A stretch of 64,000 nt of DNA from Prevotella multiformis DSM 16608. Lineage in GTDB: Bacteria > Bacteroidota > Bacteroidia > Bacteroidales > Bacteroidaceae. The translations under genes were made by a program, and so were the position numbers. Position 1 is the stretch's first letter, and every line of letters starts with the position of its first letter. The stretch spans positions 1,296,447 to 1,360,446 of the forward strand of contig NZ_GL872283.1 in NCBI RefSeq assembly GCF_000191065.1, in the 5' to 3' direction. Below, in pieces: positions 34,069 to 43,193 of this stretch. A model generated the notes under the pieces. It had not been told where the DNA came from. It saw nothing but the letters and a program-made list of their open reading frames with translations, and made no database searches.

Positions 34069-34441
34069 TAATCAACCGTCAATTCCGGTTTGTTGTCAGA
34101 TATTTCCTGCCTCTCGAGTGACATTTCCTCCTCTTCTGACATATAGGCAAGGCCGTGTATCTCCGTTTTTGAGACAAGCCGGATGCTGCCGTACCTGAGG
34201 CTGTCGGAGGAAGAAATCCGTATGGAGGGTGCAGGATGGAGAAGAAGGTGTTGCCGTAAGTAAAAAGACAGCCGGTTGGCAAACGGCCGGGGGAGGTCCG
34301 TGGACGCATGGTACGCCTTCCGCTGCGACGGCCGGCTGCCATGCGGCTGTTGACGTTTCTGCTTTCTTGCCGGAAAACAGTGTTTCACCGCCGATACTTT
34401 TTCTTTTTTTTCAAAATTGCAGGCAACTTTTTCTTTTGTAC

Positions 34442-34473
34442 TTTGCTTATATCTTTTTTATTTGCTATCTTTG
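34442..34473 (+). promoter_or_regulatory. pfkA promoter
   Basis: TTTG (34442-34445), 20 bases, TATCTTTG (34466-34473). A full consensus match 35 bases before the pfkA ATG. It may also feed the ATP synthase genes, since no comparable element is seen between pfkA and atpD. Confidence 0.8.
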
Positions 34474-34507
34474 CGCATGGAATAAAAGAGACTTCTTAAA
34501 TTATAAA

Positions 34508-35485
34508 ATGGCTAAAATAAAGACAATCGGTATTTTGACTTCCGGCGGTGATGCACCGGGTATGAATGCGGCCATCCGTGCCGTGACAAGAGCGGGTATC
34601 TACAACGGATTTGACATAAAGGCCATCTATCGTGGGTATGACGGACTGATTACAAACGATATACGTCCTTTTACAACCGAGAATGTCAGCGGAATCATCG
34701 GCCAAGGCGGAACGATTCTGAAGACGGCACGCTCCAAGGAGTTCGCTACGGAAGAAGGCAGGAAGAAGGCACATGACAACCTTGCTGCCGCAGGCATTGA
34801 CGCACTGGTGGTCATCGGCGGGAACGGATCGCTGACTGGCGCCATGAAATTCGCACAGGAATTTGACATCTGCTGCATCGGCCTGCCCGGCACCATCGAC
34901 AACGACCTCTATGGGACGGACAACACCATCGGCTATGACACGACGATGAACACCATCGTGGAGTGTGTCGACCGGATCCGTGACACGGCACAGAGCCATG
35001 AACGCATCTTCTTCGTCGAGGTGATGGGACGCGACGCAGGATTTCTTGCCCAGAACTCCGCCATTGCAAGCGGTGCGGAAGCAGCCATCATCCCGGAAGA
35101 CTCGACGGATGTGGATCAGCTGGCACGTTTCATGGAGCGCGGCATCCGCAAGTCGAAGCGAAGCTGCATCGTCATCGTTTCCGAAAGTCCGAAGTGCGGT
35201 GCAATGTATTATGCCGACCGTGTGCGCAAGGAGTTTCCCGACTACGACGTGCGTGTGTCAATCCTCGGACACCTGCAGCGCGGCGGCCGGCCGTCGGCGC
35301 GTGACCGCATTCTGGCAAGCCGGACAGGGGTCGGTGCCATCGAGGCCATCATGCAGGGACAGCGCAACATCATGGTAGGAGTAAGAAACAATGAGGTGGC
35401 TTACGTTCCGCTGTCAGAGGCCATCCGGTCCGACAAGCCTTTCGACAGGAAACTGATCAAGGTTCTCGACGAACTGAGCATCTGA
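34508..35485 (+). CDS. pfkA: 6-phosphofructokinase
   Basis: A 325-residue phosphofructokinase, which phosphorylates fructose-6-phosphate. ATG 34508 lies just after the promoter; a longer open frame upstream is rejected. Motifs: [17 protein letters not shown] near residue 8, GGNGSLTGA at 104-112 and [19 protein letters not shown] from 127. Gly128 in PGTIDND (Lys in most PPi-dependent enzymes) and Gly107 favour ATP as phosphate donor. Asn106 replaces the usual Asp of GGDGS. Length is that of bacterial PfkA. The ATP synthase beta gene starts 70 bases later on the same strand. Confidence 0.92.
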   Translation: MAKIKTIGILTSGGDAPGMNAAIRAVTRAGIYNGFDIKAIYRGYDGLITNDIRPFTTENVSGIIGQGGTILKTARSKEFATEEGRKKAHDNLAAAGIDALVVIGGNGSLTGAMKFAQEFDICCIGLPGTIDNDLYGTDNTIGYDTTMNTIVECVDRIRDTAQSHERIFFVEVMGRDAGFLAQNSAIASGAEAAIIPEDSTDVDQLARFMERGIRKSKRSCIVIVSESPKCGAMYYADRVRKEFPDYDVRVSILGHLQRGGRPSARDRILASRTGVGAIEAIMQGQRNIMVGVRNNEVAYVPLSEAIRSDKPFDRKLIKVLDELSI

Positions 35486-35537
35486 TTCCAGGGCATGACG
35501 TGCACCTTATTATATATAGAGAAGAAAGTAATAATAA

Positions 35538-37079
<1,542 letters not shown>

Positions 37080-37117
37080 CAGCTCCTTGTGCAAACAGAA
37101 TAATAATAGATTTGTCT

Positions 37118-37357
37118 ATGTTGACACTTAAAATAGTTTCCCCCGAAAGGATTGTCTTTACAGGTGAGGTGGAGAGCGTGCTGGTCCCAGGGACTGTGGG
37201 GCAGTTCGAGATTCTCAACGACCATGCTCCTATCATCTCGACACTGGTTGAAGGCAAGGTCGTCTACAGCGTAAAGGGCACAAAGAAAGAACTTCAGATC
37301 GCAGGCGGCTTCGTCGAAGTGAAGAAGAACGAGGTGAGCCTCTGCGTGGAGATATGA
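37118..37357 (+). CDS. atpC: ATP synthase F1 epsilon subunit
   Basis: A 79-residue epsilon subunit, containing only the N-terminal beta-sandwich (LKIVSPERIVFTGEVESVLV, GTVGQFEILNDHAPIISTL) and lacking the C-terminal helical hairpin that inhibits ATP hydrolysis in longer homologues. ATG 37118 is chosen over a TTG two codons earlier. The short form is common in Bacteroidota and Chlorobi. It lies 38 bases after atpD. Confidence 0.93.
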   Translation: MLTLKIVSPERIVFTGEVESVLVPGTVGQFEILNDHAPIISTLVEGKVVYSVKGTKKELQIAGGFVEVKKNEVSLCVEI

Positions 37358-37391
37358 GGATCCGGCAGACACCGGTAACAAGACATAAAGG

Positions 37392-37805
37392 ATGGACTAC
37401 AACAAGATACAAAAGCAATACAGCAAAGTGAGCCTGTGGATAACCGCCGCGCTCTACCTTGTCGGACTGCTTGTCGTACAGCTGACGGCACACGCTGCTT
37501 ACATCAGCATGCTAACGATCAGCGCCTGTTTTTCCGTCCTTGCCGCATCCGTCTATGGCGGGGCATGGAAAGCAATAGCCAGCAGGTCGCCGGCGGTCCT
37601 GGGCAAGTTTTATCTTGCAGGGTCGCTCCTGCGCATGCTGCTGGCCTTTCTGGTCATCCTCGTCTACGCACTGGTGACAAAAGACCGCAAGGCGGTCATC
37701 AGCTTTGCTGCCGTCTTCATGGTTTTCTATCTCGTGCTGCTGGCATTCGACACCATCTATTTTTCAAAAGTGGAAAAGAACAATAAACCAATAACTGACA
37801 AATGA
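37392..37805 (+). CDS. AtpI-like four-helix membrane protein of the ATP synthase operon
   Basis: A 137-residue integral membrane protein with four predicted helices (SLWITAALYLVGLLVVQLTA, YISMLTISACFSVLAASVYG, FYLAGSLLRMLLAFLVILVY, AVISFAAVFMVFYLVLLAFD). Position between atpC and atpB, size and topology match the AtpI-type accessory proteins thought to help c-ring assembly. It overlaps atpB by four bases (ATGA), implying translational coupling. Sequence identity to AtpI of other phyla is not obvious by eye, so the name rests on context. Confidence 0.75.
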   Translation: MDYNKIQKQYSKVSLWITAALYLVGLLVVQLTAHAAYISMLTISACFSVLAASVYGGAWKAIASRSPAVLGKFYLAGSLLRMLLAFLVILVYALVTKDRKAVISFAAVFMVFYLVLLAFDTIYFSKVEKNNKPITDK

Positions 37806-38899
37806 AATATCTCAAGCATTTGCTTTGCATGACCGCAATGCTTTTCCTGCTTCTGCCGGGGGCAGCAGCATCCGAGAGCAAGGGAGGAGGCGTTGATCTG
37901 CAGGGTATATTGTGGGGACACATCAAGGACTCGTATGAGTGGCATGTCACGAACATCGGTGACAGGCCGGTCATCATCAACCTGCCGGTCATCGTGAAAA
38001 CATCCGACGGGTGGTACGCAGGATGGGCAGAGGACTTTGCCGAAGAGCCGCTGGAAAGCGGCCCGCACGCCGGCTACCGCCCCTGCAGGAACAACCCGAA
38101 TCTGTTCATTGCAACGAAGGGCAACTACGAACGGCGAATCGTCGAACTGCAGAAGGACGGGACGGAAGTGCGCCCCTTTGACCTGTCGATAACGAAGTCA
38201 GTGTGCGTGCTCTTCATCGATGCGATCCTCCTGTTGCTGTGCATCCTCATTCCCGCACGCTGGTGCCGGAAGCACAAGGTCACAGACAAGGCTCCCAAGG
38301 GTTTCACAGGATTGATGCACATGTTTGTGATGTACGTATATGATGAGGTGATCAGGCCGACATTGGGCAAGGAGTCCGACAGATACGCGCCTTACCTGCT
38401 TACCTGTTTCTTCTTCATCTTCGTCGCCAACGTGATGGGCATCGTACCGTTCCCACCGGGCGGCGGCAACCTGACGGGCAATATCACGATTACATTCTTC
38501 CTTGCAGCATGCACGTTTCTGGTAACCAACTTCTCCGGAACCAGGCATTACTGGAAAGACATTTTCTGGCCGGAGGTGCCTGCATGGCTGAAAGTACCGG
38601 TACCTTTGATGCCGGTCATCGAGATCTTCGGTATCTTTACCAAACCTTTTGCCCTGATGGTCCGTCTCTTTGCCAACATGATGGCCGGCCATGCCATAGC
38701 CCTGGCCCTGACGTGCATCATCTTCATCATGGCGACAATGGGCGTGGTACTGAGTACCTCGATGACGGTCGTGAGCGTGGGCATGAGCATCTTCATGATG
38801 CTGCTCGAGATCCTGGTCAGCTTCATTCAGGCACTGGTGTTCACGATGCTGAGCGCAGTATTCATCTCACTGGCCCGTGTACACGAAGCTGAAGCCTAA
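37802..38899 (+). CDS. atpB: ATP synthase Fo subunit a
   Basis: A 365-residue subunit a, about 95 residues longer than the E. coli protein. The extra N-terminal part starts with a signal peptide (MKYLKHLLCMTAMLFLLLPG) and a soluble segment of about 110 residues, likely periplasmic, before the first channel helix (VCVLFIDAILLLLCILIPA). The proton-channel helix carries the essential Arg in KPFALMVRLFANMMAGHAIA, and the late helix ends in SFIQALVFTMLSAVF. Extended subunit a with a leader is known in Bacteroidota. A 192-base gap separates it from atpE. Confidence 0.93.
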   Translation: MKYLKHLLCMTAMLFLLLPGAAASESKGGGVDLQGILWGHIKDSYEWHVTNIGDRPVIINLPVIVKTSDGWYAGWAEDFAEEPLESGPHAGYRPCRNNPNLFIATKGNYERRIVELQKDGTEVRPFDLSITKSVCVLFIDAILLLLCILIPARWCRKHKVTDKAPKGFTGLMHMFVMYVYDEVIRPTLGKESDRYAPYLLTCFFFIFVANVMGIVPFPPGGGNLTGNITITFFLAACTFLVTNFSGTRHYWKDIFWPEVPAWLKVPVPLMPVIEIFGIFTKPFALMVRLFANMMAGHAIALALTCIIFIMATMGVVLSTSMTVVSVGMSIFMMLLEILVSFIQALVFTMLSAVFISLARVHEAEA

Positions 38900-39091
38900 G
38901 AGGAAGCCAAACGGTAAATACAGAAAAAGTAAAAGGGATGAAAACGAAAAGAAAAGCCGGACCGGCCTTGCCGTCCTGACAGTCCCTTTCAGAAAAAGTC
39001 AAAGGCCGCCCGGCACGATCCTGACGGATGAAAGGGCATTAGACCGTAAAAGAAACAAGAATAAAACAATTAATATTTAAAAGCAAAAACT

Positions 39092-39331
39092 ATGTTGACA
39101 TCATTGTTATTAGCAGCAGAAACTGCAAAGTTGGGCGCCGCAATCGGTGCAGGTATCGCAGCCGTAGGCGCAGGTCTTGGTATTGGTCGTATCGGTGGTC
39201 AGGCTATGGATGCCATGGCGCGCCAGCCGGAGAAAATCGGTGACCTCCGTTCTTCCATGATCATCGCAGCCGCTCTGGTCGAGGGTGTTGCTTTCTTCGC
39301 AGCAATCATCGCCCTTCTCTGTGTATTCTAA
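39092..39331 (+). CDS. atpE: ATP synthase Fo subunit c
   Basis: A 79-residue two-helix proteolipid forming the rotor ring. Helix 1 is glycine-rich (GAAIGAGIAAVGAGLGIGRI), the polar loop is ARQPEK, and helix 2 carries the ion-binding Glu in AAALVEGVAFFAAII. The residue after Glu is Gly, and no Gln occupies the helix-1 partner position, so the sodium-binding signature is missing and the ring is predicted to carry protons. Confidence 0.95.
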   Translation: MLTSLLLAAETAKLGAAIGAGIAAVGAGLGIGRIGGQAMDAMARQPEKIGDLRSSMIIAAALVEGVAFFAAIIALLCVF

Positions 39332-39383
39332 TCCGCAGGAAGGACTATTAAAACAATTGGTAAGAAAAGTAATTTAGCAGCTT

Positions 39384-39896
39384 ATGTCATTATTATTGCC
39401 AGATGGTGGCTTGCTCTTCTGGATGACCCTTGTCTTTCTGGTGGTCTTCTTCATCTTGTGGAGATGGGGTTTCCCCTCGATCATCAAGATGGTGAATGAG
39501 CGCAAGGAGTACATCGACGAGAGTCTTGCCAAGGCAGAGGAAGCCAACTTGAGGCTTGCCAACATTCAGAAACAAGGTGAGGAGCTGCTCATGGAAGCAC
39601 GTGAGAAACAGGCACAGATCCTACGGGAAGCGGCTGACACACGGGATGCCATAGTCGGACAGGCACAGGAGAAGGCACACGGAGAGAGCGCCCGCATCCT
39701 TGCAGAAGCCAAAGCTGAGATAGAAAACCAGAAGCAGGCTGCTATTCGTGACATCCGTTCGCAGGTAGCAGAACTCTCGGTACAGATTGCCGAGAAGATT
39801 CTGCACAAGGAGCTTGCCGGTTCAGCCGAGCAGACCCGGCTCATCGACAGCTTGTTGGATGAAGTTGCTTCTTCTAACGGAACAGAACGTAAATAA
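39384..39896 (+). CDS. atpF: ATP synthase Fo subunit b
   Basis: A 170-residue peripheral-stalk subunit. An N-terminal membrane helix (LLFWMTLVFLVVFFILWRWG) is followed by a long charged coiled coil (VNERKEYIDESLAKAEEANL and on) that reaches up to F1. It lies 52 bases after atpE and 6 bases before atpH. Only one b-type gene is present, so the stalk is a b homodimer. Confidence 0.94.
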   Translation: MSLLLPDGGLLFWMTLVFLVVFFILWRWGFPSIIKMVNERKEYIDESLAKAEEANLRLANIQKQGEELLMEAREKQAQILREAADTRDAIVGQAQEKAHGESARILAEAKAEIENQKQAAIRDIRSQVAELSVQIAEKILHKELAGSAEQTRLIDSLLDEVASSNGTERK

Positions 39897-39902
39897 TCGC
39901 TT

Positions 39903-40439
39903 ATGAATACAGGTGTAATATCGGTTCGCTATGCCCGTGCGCTGCTGAAGAGTGCCTGTGAGCAAGAACTCGAAGACAAGGTCTATCCCGTTATGCAGAC
40001 CCTTGCCCAGAGTTATCTCCAAGTACCGGAACTCCGTGCGGCGATTGAAAATCCGATGCTCCCGAAAGAGAAGAAACGCAAGCTGCTGGAAGCGGCCTGT
40101 GGAGATGACTGCCCTGAACTGATCGCGAACTTCCTGTCCCTCGTCATGAAGAAGGACAGGGAGGAGTTGCTGCAGTTCATGGCGAATGACTATGTTACCC
40201 TGTACCGCAAGCAGAAGAACATCATTCGCGGAAAAGTCATCACCGCTTCACCTGTTTCTCCGCAGACAGAAGACAAGATGAAGGCACTGGTCCAGTCCAG
40301 GGCACAGGGAGCTGTCGAGTTCAACACCGAGGTCGACCCTTCACTCATCGGCGGATTTATCCTCGAGTATGATACTTACAGAATGGACGCCAGCGTGAAG
40401 AACAAACTGAATGCTATCCTCACACAATTAAAAAAGTAA
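39903..40439 (+). CDS. atpH: ATP synthase F1 delta subunit
   Basis: A 178-residue OSCP/delta subunit that joins the stalk to the top of F1. The N-terminal helical bundle starts ISVRYARALLKSACEQELED, and the C-terminal GGFILEYDTYRMDASVKNKL matches the family's conserved end. It sits between atpF and atpA with gaps of 6 and 12 bases. Confidence 0.93.
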   Translation: MNTGVISVRYARALLKSACEQELEDKVYPVMQTLAQSYLQVPELRAAIENPMLPKEKKRKLLEAACGDDCPELIANFLSLVMKKDREELLQFMANDYVTLYRKQKNIIRGKVITASPVSPQTEDKMKALVQSRAQGAVEFNTEVDPSLIGGFILEYDTYRMDASVKNKLNAILTQLKK

Positions 40440-40451
40440 TAAATTAATAAC

Positions 40452-42035
40452 ATGTCAGATAAAATTAAACCAAGTGAGGTGTCTGAGATTCTTGCAAAGG
40501 AGCTTCAAGGCATCAACTCTGAGGAGAAGTTTGAGGAAGTCGGCACAGTCCTGACCGTCAGCGACGGCGTGGCGCGTGTCTATGGTCTTCGCAACGCTGA
40601 AGCCAATGAGTTGCTTGAATTTGAGAATGGCACCATGGCAATTGTCATGAACCTCGAGGAAGACAATGTCGGCTGTATTCTCCTGGGACCTACCTCAGGG
40701 ATCAAAGAGGGAGAAAGCGTGAAACGTACGCACCGCATTGCCTCCATCCGTGTCAATGACAACTTCTTGGGACGTGTAGTCAACCCGCTCGGAGAGGCAA
40801 TCGACGGAAAGGGCGACATTGATCTGGCCGACTCCTTCGAGATGCCGCTGGACCGCAAGGCTCCGGGGGTGATCTTCCGTCAGCCGGTGAAAGAACCCTT
40901 GCAGACCGGTCTGAAAGCTGTCGACTCGATGATTCCTATCGGCCGTGGCCAGCGCGAACTGATCATCGGCGACCGGCAGACCGGCAAGACTGCTATCGCC
41001 GTAGATACCATCATCAATCAGAAGAGCTTCTACGAACAGGGGAAACCGGTCTACTGCATCTATGTCGCCATCGGCCAGAAGGCTTCTACCGTAGCGACCC
41101 TGGTGCAGAACCTGAAGGATCATGGAGCACTGCCTTATACGATCATCGTCAGCGCGACAGCCGCCGACCCGGCCGCCATGCAGTATTATGCTCCGTTTGC
41201 CGGTGCAGCCATCGGCGAGTACTTCCGCGACCGCGGCTACTCTGCCCTTGTCGTCTATGACGACTTGTCAAAGCAGGCGGTTGCCTATCGTGAGGTATCC
41301 CTGATTCTCCGTCGCCCTTCCGGTCGTGAAGCTTATCCCGGAGATGTATTCTATCTCCACTCACGTCTGTTGGAACGTGCCGCACGCATCAACGACCAGC
41401 AGGAGATCGCCGAACGAATGAACGACCTGCCCGAATGCATGAAGGGGCATGTAAAGGGTGGCGGATCACTCACCGCCCTGCCCATCATCGAGACACAGGC
41501 AGGTGACGTGTCAGCATACATCCCCACCAACGTGATTTCCATTACTGACGGTCAGATCTATCTTGAGACAGACCTCTTCAACCAAGGTTTCCGTCCCGCC
41601 ATCAACGTGGGTATCTCCGTATCCCGTGTAGGCGGATCGGCACAGGTGAAGAGCATGAAGAAAGTGGCCGGTACGTTGAAAATCGACATGGCGCAGTACC
41701 GGGAGCTGGAGGCTTTCTCCAAGTTCTCTTCCGATATGGACAAGGTCACCGCAATGACCCTCGACCGCGGCCGTAAGAACAACCAGCTGTTGATTCAGCC
41801 GCAGTACAATCCTATGCCGGTCGGAGAACAGATAGCCATCCTCTATTGCGGCGTACACGGACTGATGCGGGATGTGCCGGTCGACCAGATCCGCAGCTGC
41901 CAGGACCAGTTCCTCGACAGTATGCGCTCTGCTCATGCCGACGTAATCAGCGAACTGGCTTCCGGGAAGCTGGAAGAAACTTCTGTAAAGGTGATTGAGG
42001 AAGTCATGGGCAATATTGCCGGACAATACAAATAA
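40452..42035 (+). CDS. atpA: ATP synthase F1 alpha subunit
   Basis: A 527-residue alpha subunit with P-loop GDRQTGKT at residues 173-180 and the arginine-finger segment [14 protein letters not shown] near 375. It forms the non-catalytic nucleotide sites of the F1 hexamer. It is about 14 residues longer than E. coli AtpA. atpG follows after 12 bases. Confidence 0.97.
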   Translation: MSDKIKPSEVSEILAKELQGINSEEKFEEVGTVLTVSDGVARVYGLRNAEANELLEFENGTMAIVMNLEEDNVGCILLGPTSGIKEGESVKRTHRIASIRVNDNFLGRVVNPLGEAIDGKGDIDLADSFEMPLDRKAPGVIFRQPVKEPLQTGLKAVDSMIPIGRGQRELIIGDRQTGKTAIAVDTIINQKSFYEQGKPVYCIYVAIGQKASTVATLVQNLKDHGALPYTIIVSATAADPAAMQYYAPFAGAAIGEYFRDRGYSALVVYDDLSKQAVAYREVSLILRRPSGREAYPGDVFYLHSRLLERAARINDQQEIAERMNDLPECMKGHVKGGGSLTALPIIETQAGDVSAYIPTNVISITDGQIYLETDLFNQGFRPAINVGISVSRVGGSAQVKSMKKVAGTLKIDMAQYRELEAFSKFSSDMDKVTAMTLDRGRKNNQLLIQPQYNPMPVGEQIAILYCGVHGLMRDVPVDQIRSCQDQFLDSMRSAHADVISELASGKLEETSVKVIEEVMGNIAGQYK

Positions 42036-42047
42036 AGACAATAAGGA

Positions 42048-43025
42048 ATGGCATCGTTAAAGGAAATCAAGACCCGTATAGCCAGTGTTCAGAGTACTCG
42101 CAAGATCACGAGTGCGATGAAGATGGTTGCCTCGAGCAAGCTGCACCATGCGCAGAATGCCATCGAGAGTATGCTTCCTTACGAGGCTATGCTCGAACAC
42201 ATTCTCAAGACGTTCCTTGTCTCTACGCCCGATACGGATACTCCGTTCGATGTGCAGCGGCCTGTGAAGCGTGTCGCCTTGCTTGTGTTCTCCTCCAGCA
42301 GTTCTCTCTGCGGCGGATTCAATGCCAATGTCATCAAGCTCATGCTACAGGCGATTGCCGAGTATCACGCCATGGGACTGACCGACAAGGATATTGTCAT
42401 CTATCCCATCGGACGGAAGGTCGCAGAGAAAGCGAAGAAGTGCGGATATACCTGCGTGTACCCCTACCCTAACCTTGCCGAGAAACCCAACTCCGAGGAT
42501 TGCCGCAACATTGCAAAGGAACTGGGACAGAAGTGGCTGGACGGTGAGTTTGACAGAGTAGAAATGATCTACCATCACTTCAAAAGTGCAGGCAGTCAGA
42601 TTCTCCAACGCAAGAACTTCCTCCCGATCGACCTCGAGGAGGAACTCAATGCAGATACGGAACGTGACCTCTCGTCGAACGTCTCCTCAAAAGCCGCACA
42701 GGAGTATCTCAAGAAAAAGGGGGAAAGTACCGCACGGAAGTCGGACACAGAGGCGGTCGTCCCCCTCAACGACGACTTTATCGTCGAGCCCGACCTGCAG
42801 ACCGTCTTGCGGACACTGGTGCCCAAGCTGCTCCATCACATGGTCTTCACGGCGCTTCTGGACAGCAATGCTTCCGAGCATGCAGCCCGTATGGTCGCCA
42901 TGCAGACGGCAACGGACAATGCCGATGACCTGCTTCGTTCGCTTCACCTGCAGTACAACAAGTCGCGTCAGGCAGCCATCACTTCAGAACTTCTTGATAT
43001 TGTCGGTGGTACGGTGAACAACTGA
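42048..43025 (+). CDS. atpG: ATP synthase F1 gamma subunit
   Basis: A 325-residue gamma subunit, the central rotor shaft. N-terminal MASLKEIKTRIASVQSTRKI and C-terminal LHLQYNKSRQAAITSELLDI match the family's two coiled-coil helices; the central domain has SSSSLCGGFNANVIK. It is nearly 40 residues longer than the E. coli protein because of a charged insert around residues 205-240 (NADTERDLSSNVSSKAAQEY, KKKGESTARKSDTE). It ends the operon, and a terminator lies 57 bases downstream. Confidence 0.94.
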   Translation: MASLKEIKTRIASVQSTRKITSAMKMVASSKLHHAQNAIESMLPYEAMLEHILKTFLVSTPDTDTPFDVQRPVKRVALLVFSSSSSLCGGFNANVIKLMLQAIAEYHAMGLTDKDIVIYPIGRKVAEKAKKCGYTCVYPYPNLAEKPNSEDCRNIAKELGQKWLDGEFDRVEMIYHHFKSAGSQILQRKNFLPIDLEEELNADTERDLSSNVSSKAAQEYLKKKGESTARKSDTEAVVPLNDDFIVEPDLQTVLRTLVPKLLHHMVFTALLDSNASEHAARMVAMQTATDNADDLLRSLHLQYNKSRQAAITSELLDIVGGTVNN

Positions 43026-43082
43026 GATGACAGACAGTCGTCCTGTCCTCTTTGCAGCAGACAGGACAGAAAGCAAAAGCAG

Positions 43083-43117
43083 CAGGGACAGGTTGACAGC
43101 CTGTCCCTGTTTCTTTT
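43083..43117. terminator. bidirectional terminator after atpG
   Basis: CAGGGACAGG (43083-43092) pairs with CCTGTCCCTG (43100-43109); TTTCTTTTG follows on plus and CTGCTTTTGC on minus. A second 8-base stem (GTCCTGTC/GACAGGAC) lies just before it around 43040-43068. It separates atpG from the convergent receptor gene. Confidence 0.8.
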
Positions 43118-43193
43118 GTAACCGTAAATCCCGATTGCATGATGTGCCCTTTGCAAAGAGATTCATCCGAAGACACGGTCTTCCGTCCGCACT

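Larger units (their letters stand above)
34012..34507. other. 496-base gap between divergent genes
   Basis: It contains two outward-facing promoters (34037-34068 minus, 34442-34473 plus). The 370 bases between them hold no supported gene; a 119-codon minus frame there overlaps the promoter and has no recognisable motif. Confidence 0.5.

Noticed and set aside
34029..34388. 119-codon minus-strand frame upstream of pfkA
   Set aside because: It covers a full-consensus promoter for the neighbouring gene and has low-complexity, unfamiliar sequence.
39092..39331. Sodium-driven c-ring
   Set aside because: Helix 2 has Glu-Gly and helix 1 lacks the Gln ligand, so the sodium signature is absent.
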